A DNA stretch of 64,000 nucleotides from Hyphomicrobiales bacterium (GTDB lineage Bacteria; Pseudomonadota; Alphaproteobacteria; Rhizobiales; Rhizobiaceae): assembly GCA_900469345.1 (NCBI GenBank), contig UBWZ01000019.1:1-64000 (forward strand), in the 5' to 3' direction. Position 1 is the stretch's first letter. Every line of letters begins with the position of its first letter. The notes beneath the pieces were generated by a model. That model did not search any database. It was not told the origin of the DNA and was given only the letters and a program-made list of their open reading frames with translations. Position numbers and translations under genes: made by a program. This document shows positions 53,794-61,823 of this stretch, piece by piece.

Positions 53794-54867
53794 ATGAAAG
53801 CAGTACGCTACTACACCAAGAAAGATATTCGGGTCGAAGACGTGCCGGCACCCTCCGGTCCGCTCGGCGACGACATGGTTCTGATCGAGCCGCTCGTCTG
53901 CGGCATCTGCGGCACCGACATCCATGAGTACATTGCCGGCCCGATCGTCACGCCCTCCACCCCGCACGTCTATTCCAACGCCGTGCTGCCGCAGATCCTT
54001 GGGCACGAGTTTTCGGCGCGCGTGCTCGAGGTCGGTCGCAACGTCACTCACGTCCAGCCCGGCTCGCGGGTCTCGATCCAGCCGCTGATCTCGCCGCGGG
54101 ACGATTACTACGGACGCCGCGGGCTCTACCACCTCAGCGAAAAGATGGCCTGCGTCGGCCTTTCCTGGGAATGGGGCGGCATGGGCGAACGGGCCGTGGT
54201 CAACGGCTACAACGTCTTTCCGGTCCCGGACACGGTCTCGGATGTCCAGGCGGCGATGATCGAACCGGCAGCCGTCGCACTCTACGGCGTCGATCGCGGC
54301 GGCGTGACCTCCGGCAGCACCGTCCTCGTCTCGGGCGTCGGCCCGATCGGAGCACTCGTGCTTCTGGCAACCAAGGCGGCCGGCGCCGCCACCATCTTCG
54401 TCTCCGAACTCAACGCCAACCGCCGCGCGCTCGCAAAAGAGCTGGTGCCGGAAGCGATCGTCTTCGACCCGCGCGAGACCGATACGGACGCGCTGTTCCG
54501 CGAACACACGGAGGAGGGCGTCGGCGTCGACGTCGCTCTCGAATGTGTCGGTGCCGAAGCCTCACTCAACCTCTGCGCCAAGGCAGTCCGCCGCCAGGGC
54601 ACGGTGGTCCAGGTAGGCCTGCATGTGAAGCCTGCCGCCATCGACGCGATGCTGTGGGCGCTGAAGGACATCACCGTCGAAGCCACCTGGTGCTATCCGG
54701 TGCAGATCTGGCCGCGGATCGCCGCGATGATTGGTTCGGGCATCTTTCCGGTCGAAAAGATCGTCACCGCCCAGATCTCTCCCGAGGACGTCGTCGACAA
54801 GGGGTTTGAAGCGCTGATCGATCCCAAGGCGTCGCACATGAAGATCCTCGTCAACATGAAGGCCTGA
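53794..54867 (+). CDS. Zinc-type alcohol dehydrogenase, butanediol/polyol dehydrogenase type
   Basis: This 357-residue MDR enzyme starts MKAVRYYTKKDIRVEDVPAPSG, with catalytic zinc motif CGICGTDIHEY, ILGHEFSARVLEVG and the NAD motif VLVSGVGPIGALVLLA. It resembles the 2,3-butanediol/sorbitol dehydrogenase group, but the loop that normally carries four structural-zinc cysteines reads PLISPRDDYYGRRGLYHLSEKM and has none. ATG 53794 is chosen. It is 19 bases after SDR 2 and two before SDR 3. Confidence 0.9.
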   Translation: MKAVRYYTKKDIRVEDVPAPSGPLGDDMVLIEPLVCGICGTDIHEYIAGPIVTPSTPHVYSNAVLPQILGHEFSARVLEVGRNVTHVQPGSRVSIQPLISPRDDYYGRRGLYHLSEKMACVGLSWEWGGMGERAVVNGYNVFPVPDTVSDVQAAMIEPAAVALYGVDRGGVTSGSTVLVSGVGPIGALVLLATKAAGAATIFVSELNANRRALAKELVPEAIVFDPRETDTDALFREHTEEGVGVDVALECVGAEASLNLCAKAVRRQGTVVQVGLHVKPAAIDAMLWALKDITVEATWCYPVQIWPRIAAMIGSGIFPVEKIVTAQISPEDVVDKGFEALIDPKASHMKILVNMKA

Positions 54868-54869
54868 GC

Positions 54870-55637
54870 ATGGACAATCCGCTTGATCTGACGGGCCGGA
54901 CCATTCTGGTCACGGGCGCTGCCGGCGGCATCGGACGCGCGACATGCCTCTATCTGGCTGGCCTTGGCGCCCTGGTTGTCGCGGCTGACCGCGACGGCGC
55001 CGTCGATGCCACTAGGGACGAGGTGAGGGCGGCCGGTGGGCAGGCTGAAAGCCTTGTCTTCGACGTGGCCGAAAAGGCCTCCGTCGACGCTGCCGCCGCC
55101 CAGCTCGCGAGGCACCATGGCCCACTGCATGGGATCTTCGCCAATGCAGGCATGTCCTACGAGCGGGCGGCCCTCGATCACGACGAGGCGGATTGGCGGC
55201 GGGTCATGTCCGTCAACCTTGACGGCGTGTTCTGGACCGTACAGTCCTTCGCCAGATCGATGGTGGAGGCCGGCAAGGGCGCCATCGTCATGACCGCCTC
55301 GATTGCCGGGGTGAAGGCGGTGCGGCCGGAACTGCATGTCGGCTACGACGTCTCCAAGGCCGGGGTCGCCCACATGTGCCGGGTGCTGGCGGCGGAATGG
55401 GCGCGGTCCGGCGTTCGCGTCAACGCGGTCGGCCCGGGCTACACCGATACCGCCATGCTGGCGGAGGTCGGCCGCACCCAGCCGGCCGTCATGAAGCAAT
55501 GGATGGATGACACGCCGGTCGGCCGTCTGGTCAAGCCGGAAGAGATCGCCGCGGCGGTGGCCTTCCTGCTGTCCGACGCAGCGAGCGGCGTAACCGGCCA
55601 TCTGCTGATGGTCGACGGCGGCTACTCGATAGCCTGA
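54870..55637 (+). CDS. SDR dehydrogenase 3 of the catabolic cluster
   Basis: This 255-residue classical SDR has TGAAGGIGRATCLYLAGLGA, FANAGMS, YDVSKAGVAHMCRVLAAEWARSGVRVNAVGPG and the terminal VTGHLLMVDGGYSIA. All catalytic residues are present. It begins two bases after the zinc-type dehydrogenase stop, so translation is probably coupled. Confidence 0.92.
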   Translation: MDNPLDLTGRTILVTGAAGGIGRATCLYLAGLGALVVAADRDGAVDATRDEVRAAGGQAESLVFDVAEKASVDAAAAQLARHHGPLHGIFANAGMSYERAALDHDEADWRRVMSVNLDGVFWTVQSFARSMVEAGKGAIVMTASIAGVKAVRPELHVGYDVSKAGVAHMCRVLAAEWARSGVRVNAVGPGYTDTAMLAEVGRTQPAVMKQWMDDTPVGRLVKPEEIAAAVAFLLSDAASGVTGHLLMVDGGYSIA

Positions 55638-55657
55638 ACTCCTGAAAGGAAGACAAT

Positions 55658-55942
55658 ATGCACTACATCGTTCACTGCCTGGATCATGACGGCGCCGTCG
55701 AGAAGCGGCTTGCACACTACGAGGCGCACAAGGCCTACCTTGCGAGCGCCGGCATGAAGACCGTGATCTCCGGCCCGCTCACCGCGGACGACAACGAGAC
55801 GATGATCGGCTCCTGCTTTCTGCTGGAGGCCGACAGCAAGGATGACGTGATCGCCTTCAACAAGGCCGATCCCTTCACCAAGGCCGGCGTCTGGAAGACG
55901 GTCAATATCCATCCCTTCAACAAGCGGGTGGACAACAGATGA
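55658..55942 (+). CDS. YciI-like protein 1
   Basis: This 94-residue protein has the YciI/ferredoxin-like fold pattern: MHYIVHCLDHDGAVEKRLAHYEAHKAYLASAG, VISGPLTADDN, ADPFTKAGVWKTVNIHPF. The family's best-known enzyme is TftG, a dehydrochlorinase of chlorohydroxyquinol, which suggests elimination or isomerisation chemistry on a hydroxyquinol-related ring; other YciI proteins have no known activity. The stop overlaps the next gene by four bases (ATGA). Confidence 0.85.
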   Translation: MHYIVHCLDHDGAVEKRLAHYEAHKAYLASAGMKTVISGPLTADDNETMIGSCFLLEADSKDDVIAFNKADPFTKAGVWKTVNIHPFNKRVDNR

Positions 55943-56952
55943 GCACGATCGAGGAAAAGCCGGTCATCGCGGCGCTTGTCGGCCTCGGCTGGTGGGGCAA
56001 GAAGATGGCGACCCTCGTCAATGGCGGTGGTGCCGAGATGCACTTCGTGCGCGGCATCGACCCTGATGCGGCGGCGGAAAGTTTCGCCGACCAGGCTGGG
56101 TTGCAGTTTTCCACCCGCATCGAGGACGCGCTGTCGGATCCGAATATCGAAGCCGTCGTGCTGGCGACCCCGCATGCGCTCCATCAGCAGCAGATCGCTC
56201 AGGCGGTCGCAGCCGGCAAGCACGTGTTCTGCGAAAAGCCGCTCGACCTGACGCGTGCCGGTGCCGAGGCCTCGGTGGAGCTGTGCCGGCGTGCCGGTGT
56301 CGTTCTCGGCATGGGCCACGAGCGGCGCTTTGAACCGCCGATTGCCGAGATCCTGCGGGCGGCGGAGGACGGCAGGCTCGGACGCCTGCTGCAGATCGAG
56401 GCCAATTTCAGCCACGACAAGTTCCTCAGCCTTGACCCGACAAACTGGCGGCTGAAGGCCGACCAGGCGCCGGCGGGCGGGATGACCGCCACGGGCATTC
56501 ACCTGACCGATCTTGCGGTGAAGCTGATGGGGCCGGCAAGGGACGTACGCGTGTCCTGCGAAAACCTCGCCTCGGAAATTCCGGCCGGCGACACGATGAG
56601 CGCCCATATCCGCTTCGAGCGGGGCGGCACGGCCTATGTCTCGGCAACGCTCGCCACCCCTTTCATCTCCCGCTTTGCCGTCTTCGGCACGCTCGGATGG
56701 ATCGAGGTACGCGACAGGGCGCATGTGGAATCGCCCGACGGTTGGGTCGTGACGGAAGGCTGGAAGGGTAAGCCGATCACCGTCCGGGAAGTGCCGCCGG
56801 CCGAACCGGTACGCGACAACCTGCGTGCCTTTGCCCGCGCCGTTAGGGGCGCCGAGCCCTATCCGATCACCGGCGAAGACATGATCAACAACATCGCCCT
56901 GCTGGAAGCCATTGTTCGCTCTGCGAAAACCGGCACCCTGGAAACGCTTTGA
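55939..56952 (+). CDS. Gfo/Idh/MocA family dehydrogenase
   Basis: This 337-residue NAD(P)-dependent oxidoreductase has the N-terminal Rossmann part IAALVGLGWWGKKMATLV, the EKP motif in HVFCEKPLDLTRAG (about residues 94-107), and GMTATGIHLTDLAVKLMG, with the catalytic-type histidine. The family includes inositol and glucose-fructose dehydrogenases and typically oxidises or reduces sugars and cyclitols. It is coupled to the YciI gene by overlap. Confidence 0.9.
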   Translation: MSTIEEKPVIAALVGLGWWGKKMATLVNGGGAEMHFVRGIDPDAAAESFADQAGLQFSTRIEDALSDPNIEAVVLATPHALHQQQIAQAVAAGKHVFCEKPLDLTRAGAEASVELCRRAGVVLGMGHERRFEPPIAEILRAAEDGRLGRLLQIEANFSHDKFLSLDPTNWRLKADQAPAGGMTATGIHLTDLAVKLMGPARDVRVSCENLASEIPAGDTMSAHIRFERGGTAYVSATLATPFISRFAVFGTLGWIEVRDRAHVESPDGWVVTEGWKGKPITVREVPPAEPVRDNLRAFARAVRGAEPYPITGEDMINNIALLEAIVRSAKTGTLETL

Positions 56953-56964
56953 GGAGGAGACGTC

Positions 56965-57948
56965 ATGAAGGCTTTGGTTTTTGAGGCACCCGAAAAGCCG
57001 GTCATCGTCGATGCGGCGATGCCCGAGATCTCGCCCGACGAAGTGCTGGTGCGCACGCGGGCGGTCGGCATCTGCCATTCCGACTACGAACTTCTGGCCG
57101 GACGGTACATCATCCCGATCTCCTACCCGGTCACGCCGGGCCACGAATGGAGCGGCGAGATCGTCGAGGTCGGGCGCAACGTCAAGGCCTTCCACAAGGG
57201 CGATCGCGTTGTCGGCGAATGCGTGGTGAGGACGCCCGAGCGCCTGCATCACTTCGGCTTTTCGCTGAGCGGTGCCGACCGCGAATTCTTCGCCGTCAAT
57301 CCGGCCTGGCTGCACAAGCTGCCGGACGCCGTCGACGACAAGAAGGCAGCCCTGATCGAGCCCTTCACCTGCGGCTATTACGCCGTGCTGCGGTCCGGCG
57401 GCACGAATGCCAGCGAAACCGTCGTCGTCTCCGGCGGCGGCACGATCGGTCTTGTCTCGGCAGCGGCTGCGATCGGCATGGGCGCCCGCGTGGTCGTGGT
57501 CGATCCGCTGCAGGCGCGCCGCGACGTCGCGCTGCGTCTCGGTGCCGACGTCGCCATCGATCCGACCGACGGCGGGGCAGCCGACAAGATCCGCGAACTG
57601 ACCCGCGGCGAGGGCGCCGACCTGGTGATCGAAGCGTCCGGCCACGATGCTTCGCTGGCGGCAACCTTCGATTACGCCCGCGAAGAGGGGCGCGTTTCCA
57701 TGGTCGGTATCAATATCGGCCGCAAGGTACCGGTGGTGCTCGGCCAGATCCAGATGAAGAACCTGACCGTAAGAGGATGCATCGGTTCGCCGGGCGTCTG
57801 GCCGTCCGCGATCCGCTTCCTGGAGCGGACGGGGCTCGACCTTTCACCGATCCAGACCCATGATTTCGCCCTGACGGACGCCGTCGATGCCTTCGCCTTC
57901 GGGCAGGATCCGACCAAGAGCATCAAGATAACCCTTTTGAATGGATGA
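56965..57948 (+). CDS. Zinc-type alcohol dehydrogenase 2
   Basis: This 327-residue MDR enzyme starts MKALVFEAPEKPVIVDAAMPEISPDEVLVRTRAVGICHSDYEL and has TPGHEWSGEIVEVGRN and the cofactor motif VVSGGGTIGLVSAAAAIG. As in the other cluster MDR, the structural-zinc cysteines are missing (ECVVRTPERLHHFGFSLSG). It is short for the family. Role: probably oxidation of a ring or sugar hydroxyl. Confidence 0.9.
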   Translation: MKALVFEAPEKPVIVDAAMPEISPDEVLVRTRAVGICHSDYELLAGRYIIPISYPVTPGHEWSGEIVEVGRNVKAFHKGDRVVGECVVRTPERLHHFGFSLSGADREFFAVNPAWLHKLPDAVDDKKAALIEPFTCGYYAVLRSGGTNASETVVVSGGGTIGLVSAAAAIGMGARVVVVDPLQARRDVALRLGADVAIDPTDGGAADKIRELTRGEGADLVIEASGHDASLAATFDYAREEGRVSMVGINIGRKVPVVLGQIQMKNLTVRGCIGSPGVWPSAIRFLERTGLDLSPIQTHDFALTDAVDAFAFGQDPTKSIKITLLNG

Positions 57949-57952
57949 CCTT

Positions 57953-59014
57953 ATGACAAAGCACGCATTGATCGTCGGAGCGACCGGCATCAGCGGTAGC
58001 AATCTTGCCGAACACCTTCTCTCGCTGGGACAGGACTGGGAGGTCTCCGGTCTGTCGCGGTCGGTGAGCCCCCTGTCGGGGGTCCGCACGCTGCAGTGCG
58101 ATCTCACTGATGCGGCGTCGGTCAGCCAGGCGCTCGCCACCACAAGCCCGAGCCACATCTTCATCACCGCCTGGGCGCGCCAGGAGACCGAGGCCGAAAA
58201 CATCCGCGTCAACGGCGGCATGGTGCGCAACGTTCTGGATGCGACGGCGGGCAAGGGCATCCAGCATGTCGCTCTCGTCACCGGCACCAAGCACTATCTC
58301 GGACCCTTCGAAGCCTATGCCAAGGCGTCTCCGGAGACCCCCTTCCGCGAGGAGCAGGAGCGTCTGTCCTACGAGAACTTCTACTATGTGCAGGAGGACG
58401 AGGTGTTCTCCGCTGCCGATCGGGAAGGCTTTACCTGGTCCGTGCATCGGCCGCATACGCTGATCGGCTACGCTGTTGGCAATGCCATGAACATGGCGGC
58501 GACGCTCGCCATCTACGCCTCGATTTGCAAGGAGACCGGCCGTCCGTTCGTCTTCCCGGGTTCGCCCGAACAGTGGCAGGCCGCAACCGACGTGACCGAC
58601 GCACGCCTGCTGGCACGCCACCTGACCTGGGCCTCGACGACCCCGCAGGCGTCCAACCACGCCTTCAACATCGTCAACGGCGAGGTCTTCCGCTGGAAGT
58701 GGCTGTGGCCACGGATTGCCGCCTATTTCGGCATCGAGGCGGAAGCCTATCCGGGTCACCCGCAGCCGCTGGAAGTGTCGATGGCCGATGCGGCGCCGAT
58801 CTGGGATACGATCGTTCGCCGCGAAGGTCTGGCGCAGAACCCGCTCAGCCGCGTCGCCTCGTTCTGGCATTCCGATGCCGATCTCGGCCGCCAGGTCGAG
58901 ACCTTTAACGACATGGGGCGTAGCCGCAGGCTTGGTTTCCTGGACTATCAGGATACCACCCAGTCCTTCACGGATGCTTTCGACCGGCTGCGCGCCGACC
59001 GCATCATCCCCTGA
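57953..59014 (+). CDS. PRISE-type (progesterone 5-beta-reductase/iridoid synthase-like) SDR
   Basis: This 353-residue atypical SDR has GATGISGSNLAEHLL (residues 9-23), GTKHYLGPFEAYAKASPETPF (111-131) and the PRISE hallmark NFYYVQEDEVF (142-152). Lys113 and Tyr145 are 32 residues apart, as are Lys147 and Tyr179 of plant progesterone 5-beta-reductase. The family reduces activated C=C bonds of enones (1,4-reduction). Here it would act on an enone intermediate formed by dehydration of an oxidised ring. ATG 57953 is chosen; ATG 57941 would overlap the previous gene by eight bases. Confidence 0.87.
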   Translation: MTKHALIVGATGISGSNLAEHLLSLGQDWEVSGLSRSVSPLSGVRTLQCDLTDAASVSQALATTSPSHIFITAWARQETEAENIRVNGGMVRNVLDATAGKGIQHVALVTGTKHYLGPFEAYAKASPETPFREEQERLSYENFYYVQEDEVFSAADREGFTWSVHRPHTLIGYAVGNAMNMAATLAIYASICKETGRPFVFPGSPEQWQAATDVTDARLLARHLTWASTTPQASNHAFNIVNGEVFRWKWLWPRIAAYFGIEAEAYPGHPQPLEVSMADAAPIWDTIVRREGLAQNPLSRVASFWHSDADLGRQVETFNDMGRSRRLGFLDYQDTTQSFTDAFDRLRADRIIP

Positions 59015-59030
59015 CGCCAAGGAGGCCCGC

Positions 59031-59915
59031 ATGAACGAGGACGTCGCCAGGACAGTGGCAGAGATCGGTTACTTCACCGAGGACAATTCGGTGGAGACCG
59101 TCAACGCGCGCATGGGCCCATCGGTCGATCCGCGTCTCGGCAAGGTCATGGCGTGCCTCGTCAAGCACCTGCACGCCTTTGCGCGGGAGGCCGAACTGAC
59201 CCAGGACGAGTGGGAGTATGCGGTCGGCTTTCTGACCCGCACCGGGCAGATCTGTACGCAGGAACGGCAGGAGTTCATCCTCCTGTCGGATACGCTCGGA
59301 TTGTCGATGCTGGTCGATGCGATCAACAACCGGAGGCCGAAGGGCGCGACGGAAAATACCGTCTTCGGGCCCTTCCACGTGGAGGGCGCGCCGGTGCGCG
59401 CCATGGGAGATGCCATCTCGTTCGACGGCAAGGGCGAGAGCTGCCTTTTCGGTGGCCGGGTGACGGATCTAAAAGGGCGGCCGGTCGAAGGCGCCCGCAT
59501 CGATGTCTGGTCGGACAACGCGGACGGCTATTACGACGTCCAGCAGCCCGACATCCAGCCCAAATGGAACAACCGTGGCGTCTTCATCACCGGTGCCGAC
59601 GGGCACTACAGTTTCGTCGGCATCAAGCCGGTCTCCTATCCGATCCCCGATGACGGGCCTGTGGGAGACATGCTGGCGCATCTCGGGCGGCATCCCTATC
59701 GCCCGGCGCACATGCATTACATGATCCGCGCCGAGGGCTTCCAGAAGCTCGTCACCCACACCTTCGTCGAGGGCGATCCGTACCTGGTGTCGGATGCCGT
59801 GTTCGGGGTGAAGCGGACGCTGGTCGCGCCCTTCGCGCGGGTCGACGACGGCGGCGAGACGATGTGGCGATCCGACTTCGACTTCGTGCTCGCCCGGCCC
59901 GACGAGACAAGATAG
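59031..59915 (+). CDS. Intradiol dioxygenase, probable hydroxyquinol 1,2-dioxygenase
   Basis: This 294-residue enzyme has the N-terminal linker domain of catechol/hydroxyquinol dioxygenases (about residues 20-115) and the catalytic beta-sandwich. The Fe(III) ligands are seen as Tyr167 (in GYYDVQ), Tyr203 (PVSYPIP), His227 and His229 (RPAHMHY); each is offset by three from those of catechol 1,2-dioxygenase. It cleaves hydroxyquinol to maleylacetate, judged from its coupling to maleylacetate reductase. The start follows AAGGAGG. The frame extends upstream into the PRISE gene but lacks family sequence there. Confidence 0.93.
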   Translation: MNEDVARTVAEIGYFTEDNSVETVNARMGPSVDPRLGKVMACLVKHLHAFAREAELTQDEWEYAVGFLTRTGQICTQERQEFILLSDTLGLSMLVDAINNRRPKGATENTVFGPFHVEGAPVRAMGDAISFDGKGESCLFGGRVTDLKGRPVEGARIDVWSDNADGYYDVQQPDIQPKWNNRGVFITGADGHYSFVGIKPVSYPIPDDGPVGDMLAHLGRHPYRPAHMHYMIRAEGFQKLVTHTFVEGDPYLVSDAVFGVKRTLVAPFARVDDGGETMWRSDFDFVLARPDETR

Positions 59916-59925
59916 GAGCCCGGTT

Positions 59926-60993
59926 TTGGAAGATTTCACCTATAACGGAAATCCGGGGCGCGTGATCTTCGGCAGCGGCACGATCTCGCAGCTCGCCGAC
60001 GAAGCCGAGCGGCTGGCCGTGAAGCGCGTCCTGGTTCTCTCCACTCCGGAACAGGCCGATCAGGCTGAAGAGATCGCCCGGCACCTGGGCGATCGGATCG
60101 CCGGGCTCTATGCCGGCGCGACCATGCATACGCCGGTCGAAGTGACGACCGAAGCCATGCGAGATGTCGAAAAACTGCGTGCCGATGCCGTCCTGTCCGT
60201 CGGCGGCGGCTCTACGACCGGGCTCGGCAAGGCCATCGCCTTTCGCACCGACCTGCCGCAGATCGTGGTGCCCACCACCTATGCGGGGTCGGAGGCGACG
60301 CCGATCCTCGGCGAGACCGAAAACGGTCGTAAGGTCACCAAGTCCGATCCGCGCATCCTGCCGGAAGTGATCGTCTACGATGTCGATCTGACGCTCTCTC
60401 TGCCCGTCGCAATGTCGGTGACCAGCGGCATCAATGCCATCGCCCATGCGGTCGAGGCGCTCTATGCGCGTCAGGCAAACCCGATCGTCTCGATGATGGC
60501 GGAGGCCGGCATCACGGCGCTGGCGCGTGCCCTGCCGCAGATCAAGACCGATGCGAAGGACAGGGCTGCTCGCGCCGATGCACTCTACGGTGCGTGGCTT
60601 TGCGGCGTCTGTCTCGGATCCGTCGGCATGGCGCTGCACCACAAGCTCTGCCACACGCTGGGCGGCATGTTCAACCTGCCGCACGCGCCCATGCACACCG
60701 CCGTGCTTCCCCACGCGGTTGCGTACAACCAGTCCTCCGCTCCGGACGCGATGGCGCGGGTGGCGAAGGCGCTGGGCGTCGACAATGCCTCAACGGGCCT
60801 GTTCGATCTCGCGCACGGCCTTGGCGCGGAAATGTCCCTCGTTGCGCTCGGCATGCCCGCAGACGGCGTGTCGGACGCCGTCGAGGAGGCGATGGCGAAC
60901 GCCTACTGGAACCCGCGTCCGCTGGAGCGCCCGTCACTGGAGCAACTGCTGAGCCGTGCGGCAAGGGGCGAGCGGCCCCTGGACGGCGGCTGA
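59926..60993 (+). CDS. Maleylacetate reductase
   Basis: This 355-residue iron-type alcohol dehydrogenase homologue starts at TTG 59926 (MEDFTYNGNPGRVIFGSGTISQL) preceded by AGGAG. It has the cofactor motif SVGGGSTTGLGKAIA, PTTYAGSEATPILGETENGRK and the histidine-rich segment GMALHHKLCHTLGGMFNLPHAPMHTAVLPHAVAYN. This is the maleylacetate reductase branch, which reduces maleylacetate to 3-oxoadipate with NADH. It directly follows the dioxygenase gene. Together they form the lower hydroxyquinol pathway. Confidence 0.93.
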   Translation: MEDFTYNGNPGRVIFGSGTISQLADEAERLAVKRVLVLSTPEQADQAEEIARHLGDRIAGLYAGATMHTPVEVTTEAMRDVEKLRADAVLSVGGGSTTGLGKAIAFRTDLPQIVVPTTYAGSEATPILGETENGRKVTKSDPRILPEVIVYDVDLTLSLPVAMSVTSGINAIAHAVEALYARQANPIVSMMAEAGITALARALPQIKTDAKDRAARADALYGAWLCGVCLGSVGMALHHKLCHTLGGMFNLPHAPMHTAVLPHAVAYNQSSAPDAMARVAKALGVDNASTGLFDLAHGLGAEMSLVALGMPADGVSDAVEEAMANAYWNPRPLERPSLEQLLSRAARGERPLDGG

Positions 60994-60994
60994 C

Positions 60995-61462
60995 ATGGAT
61001 AGCTGGGGGCAGGGTGTCATCGCCGCGGCGGCGGCCGCCGCGGTTCTGGCCGGCATGGCGCAGGCGACGCAGGCGGTCTACAACAATGCCGTCGCAAAGG
61101 CGATCGGCGGAACGCTTCCGGCAGCGCTCGTCTCGATGATCGTCGCGGCGGTGATCCTTGCCTGCGTCATGCTTGTCCGCCAGGTACCGTTTCCGGGCCT
61201 TGGCCTGCTCAAGGCATCGGCGCCCTATCCCCTTTTCGTCGGCGGCCTCTGCGGATCGGTCATCCTGATGGCGGTGCTGTTCGCCGTGCCGACGCTTGGC
61301 AGTGCGTCGGTCATCGTCCTGTTCATTCTCGGGCAGCTGCTGGCATCTGTCGTTCTCGATCATTTCGGCACCATGGGAATTGCCGTCCACCCCGTTTCGC
61401 TGCTGCGCCTCGGCGGGGTCGCGCTGGTGCTCTGCGGTGCCGTGCTTGTCATCAGGGGCTAA
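60995..61462 (+). CDS. YdcZ-type DMT membrane protein (DUF606)
   Basis: This 155-residue protein has five membrane segments and the DMT-YdcZ layout: GVIAAAAAAAVLAGMAQATQAVYNNAVAKAIGGTLPAALVSMIVAAVIL and VPTLGSASVIVLFILGQLLASVVLDHFGTMGI, with a final RLGGVALVLCGAVLVIRG. The family is thought to transport small molecules. ATG 60995 lies one base after the maleylacetate reductase stop, so it is part of the operon. It may export an intermediate or import a second substrate. Confidence 0.85.
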   Translation: MDSWGQGVIAAAAAAAVLAGMAQATQAVYNNAVAKAIGGTLPAALVSMIVAAVILACVMLVRQVPFPGLGLLKASAPYPLFVGGLCGSVILMAVLFAVPTLGSASVIVLFILGQLLASVVLDHFGTMGIAVHPVSLLRLGGVALVLCGAVLVIRG

Positions 61463-61478
61463 AGCCAGGGAGAGACCC

Positions 61479-61790
61479 ATGTTCGCGGTTCGCATAGCAA
61501 GATCGGATCTGTCCAGAGGCGATGCCCGCGCCGCATTTCTGGAGGCGCACAAGGCCTATCTGCGATCGGCCGCGCTCAGAATAGTGTTCTCCGGGCCCGT
61601 CCTTGATGAGAAGGGCTTGGCGGTCGGTGCCCTGATCCTGGCGGAAGTCGATCATCTGGAGGAGATGCAGCGCTTCAGCGCCGGCGATCCGTTCGTCAGG
61701 AACGGTGTCTACGGAGATGTGCAGATCTATCGCTGGGAGGCGACGATCGACAACAGGTCACGTCTTATCGGCTGCCCGGGCGACGTCTGA
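61479..61790 (+). CDS. YciI-like protein 2
   Basis: This 103-residue protein is the second YciI-like protein of the cluster. It shares EAHKAYL, SGP, DPF and a DNR near its end with YciI-like protein 1 (positions 55658-55942). The N-terminal beta strand (MFAVRIARSDLSRG) is different. It ends the tightly packed unit. ATG 61479 follows AGGGAGAG. Function as for protein 1 is inference. Confidence 0.82.
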   Translation: MFAVRIARSDLSRGDARAAFLEAHKAYLRSAALRIVFSGPVLDEKGLAVGALILAEVDHLEEMQRFSAGDPFVRNGVYGDVQIYRWEATIDNRSRLIGCPGDV

Positions 61791-61823
61791 GCCGGGCAAG
61801 GTCATCAGGGGAGGGGGAATGAA

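Noticed and set aside
55735..57645. 636-codon minus-strand frame opposite the Gfo/Idh/MocA and MDR genes
   Set aside because: Antisense shadow of conserved genes, rich in Arg/Gly/His with no domain.
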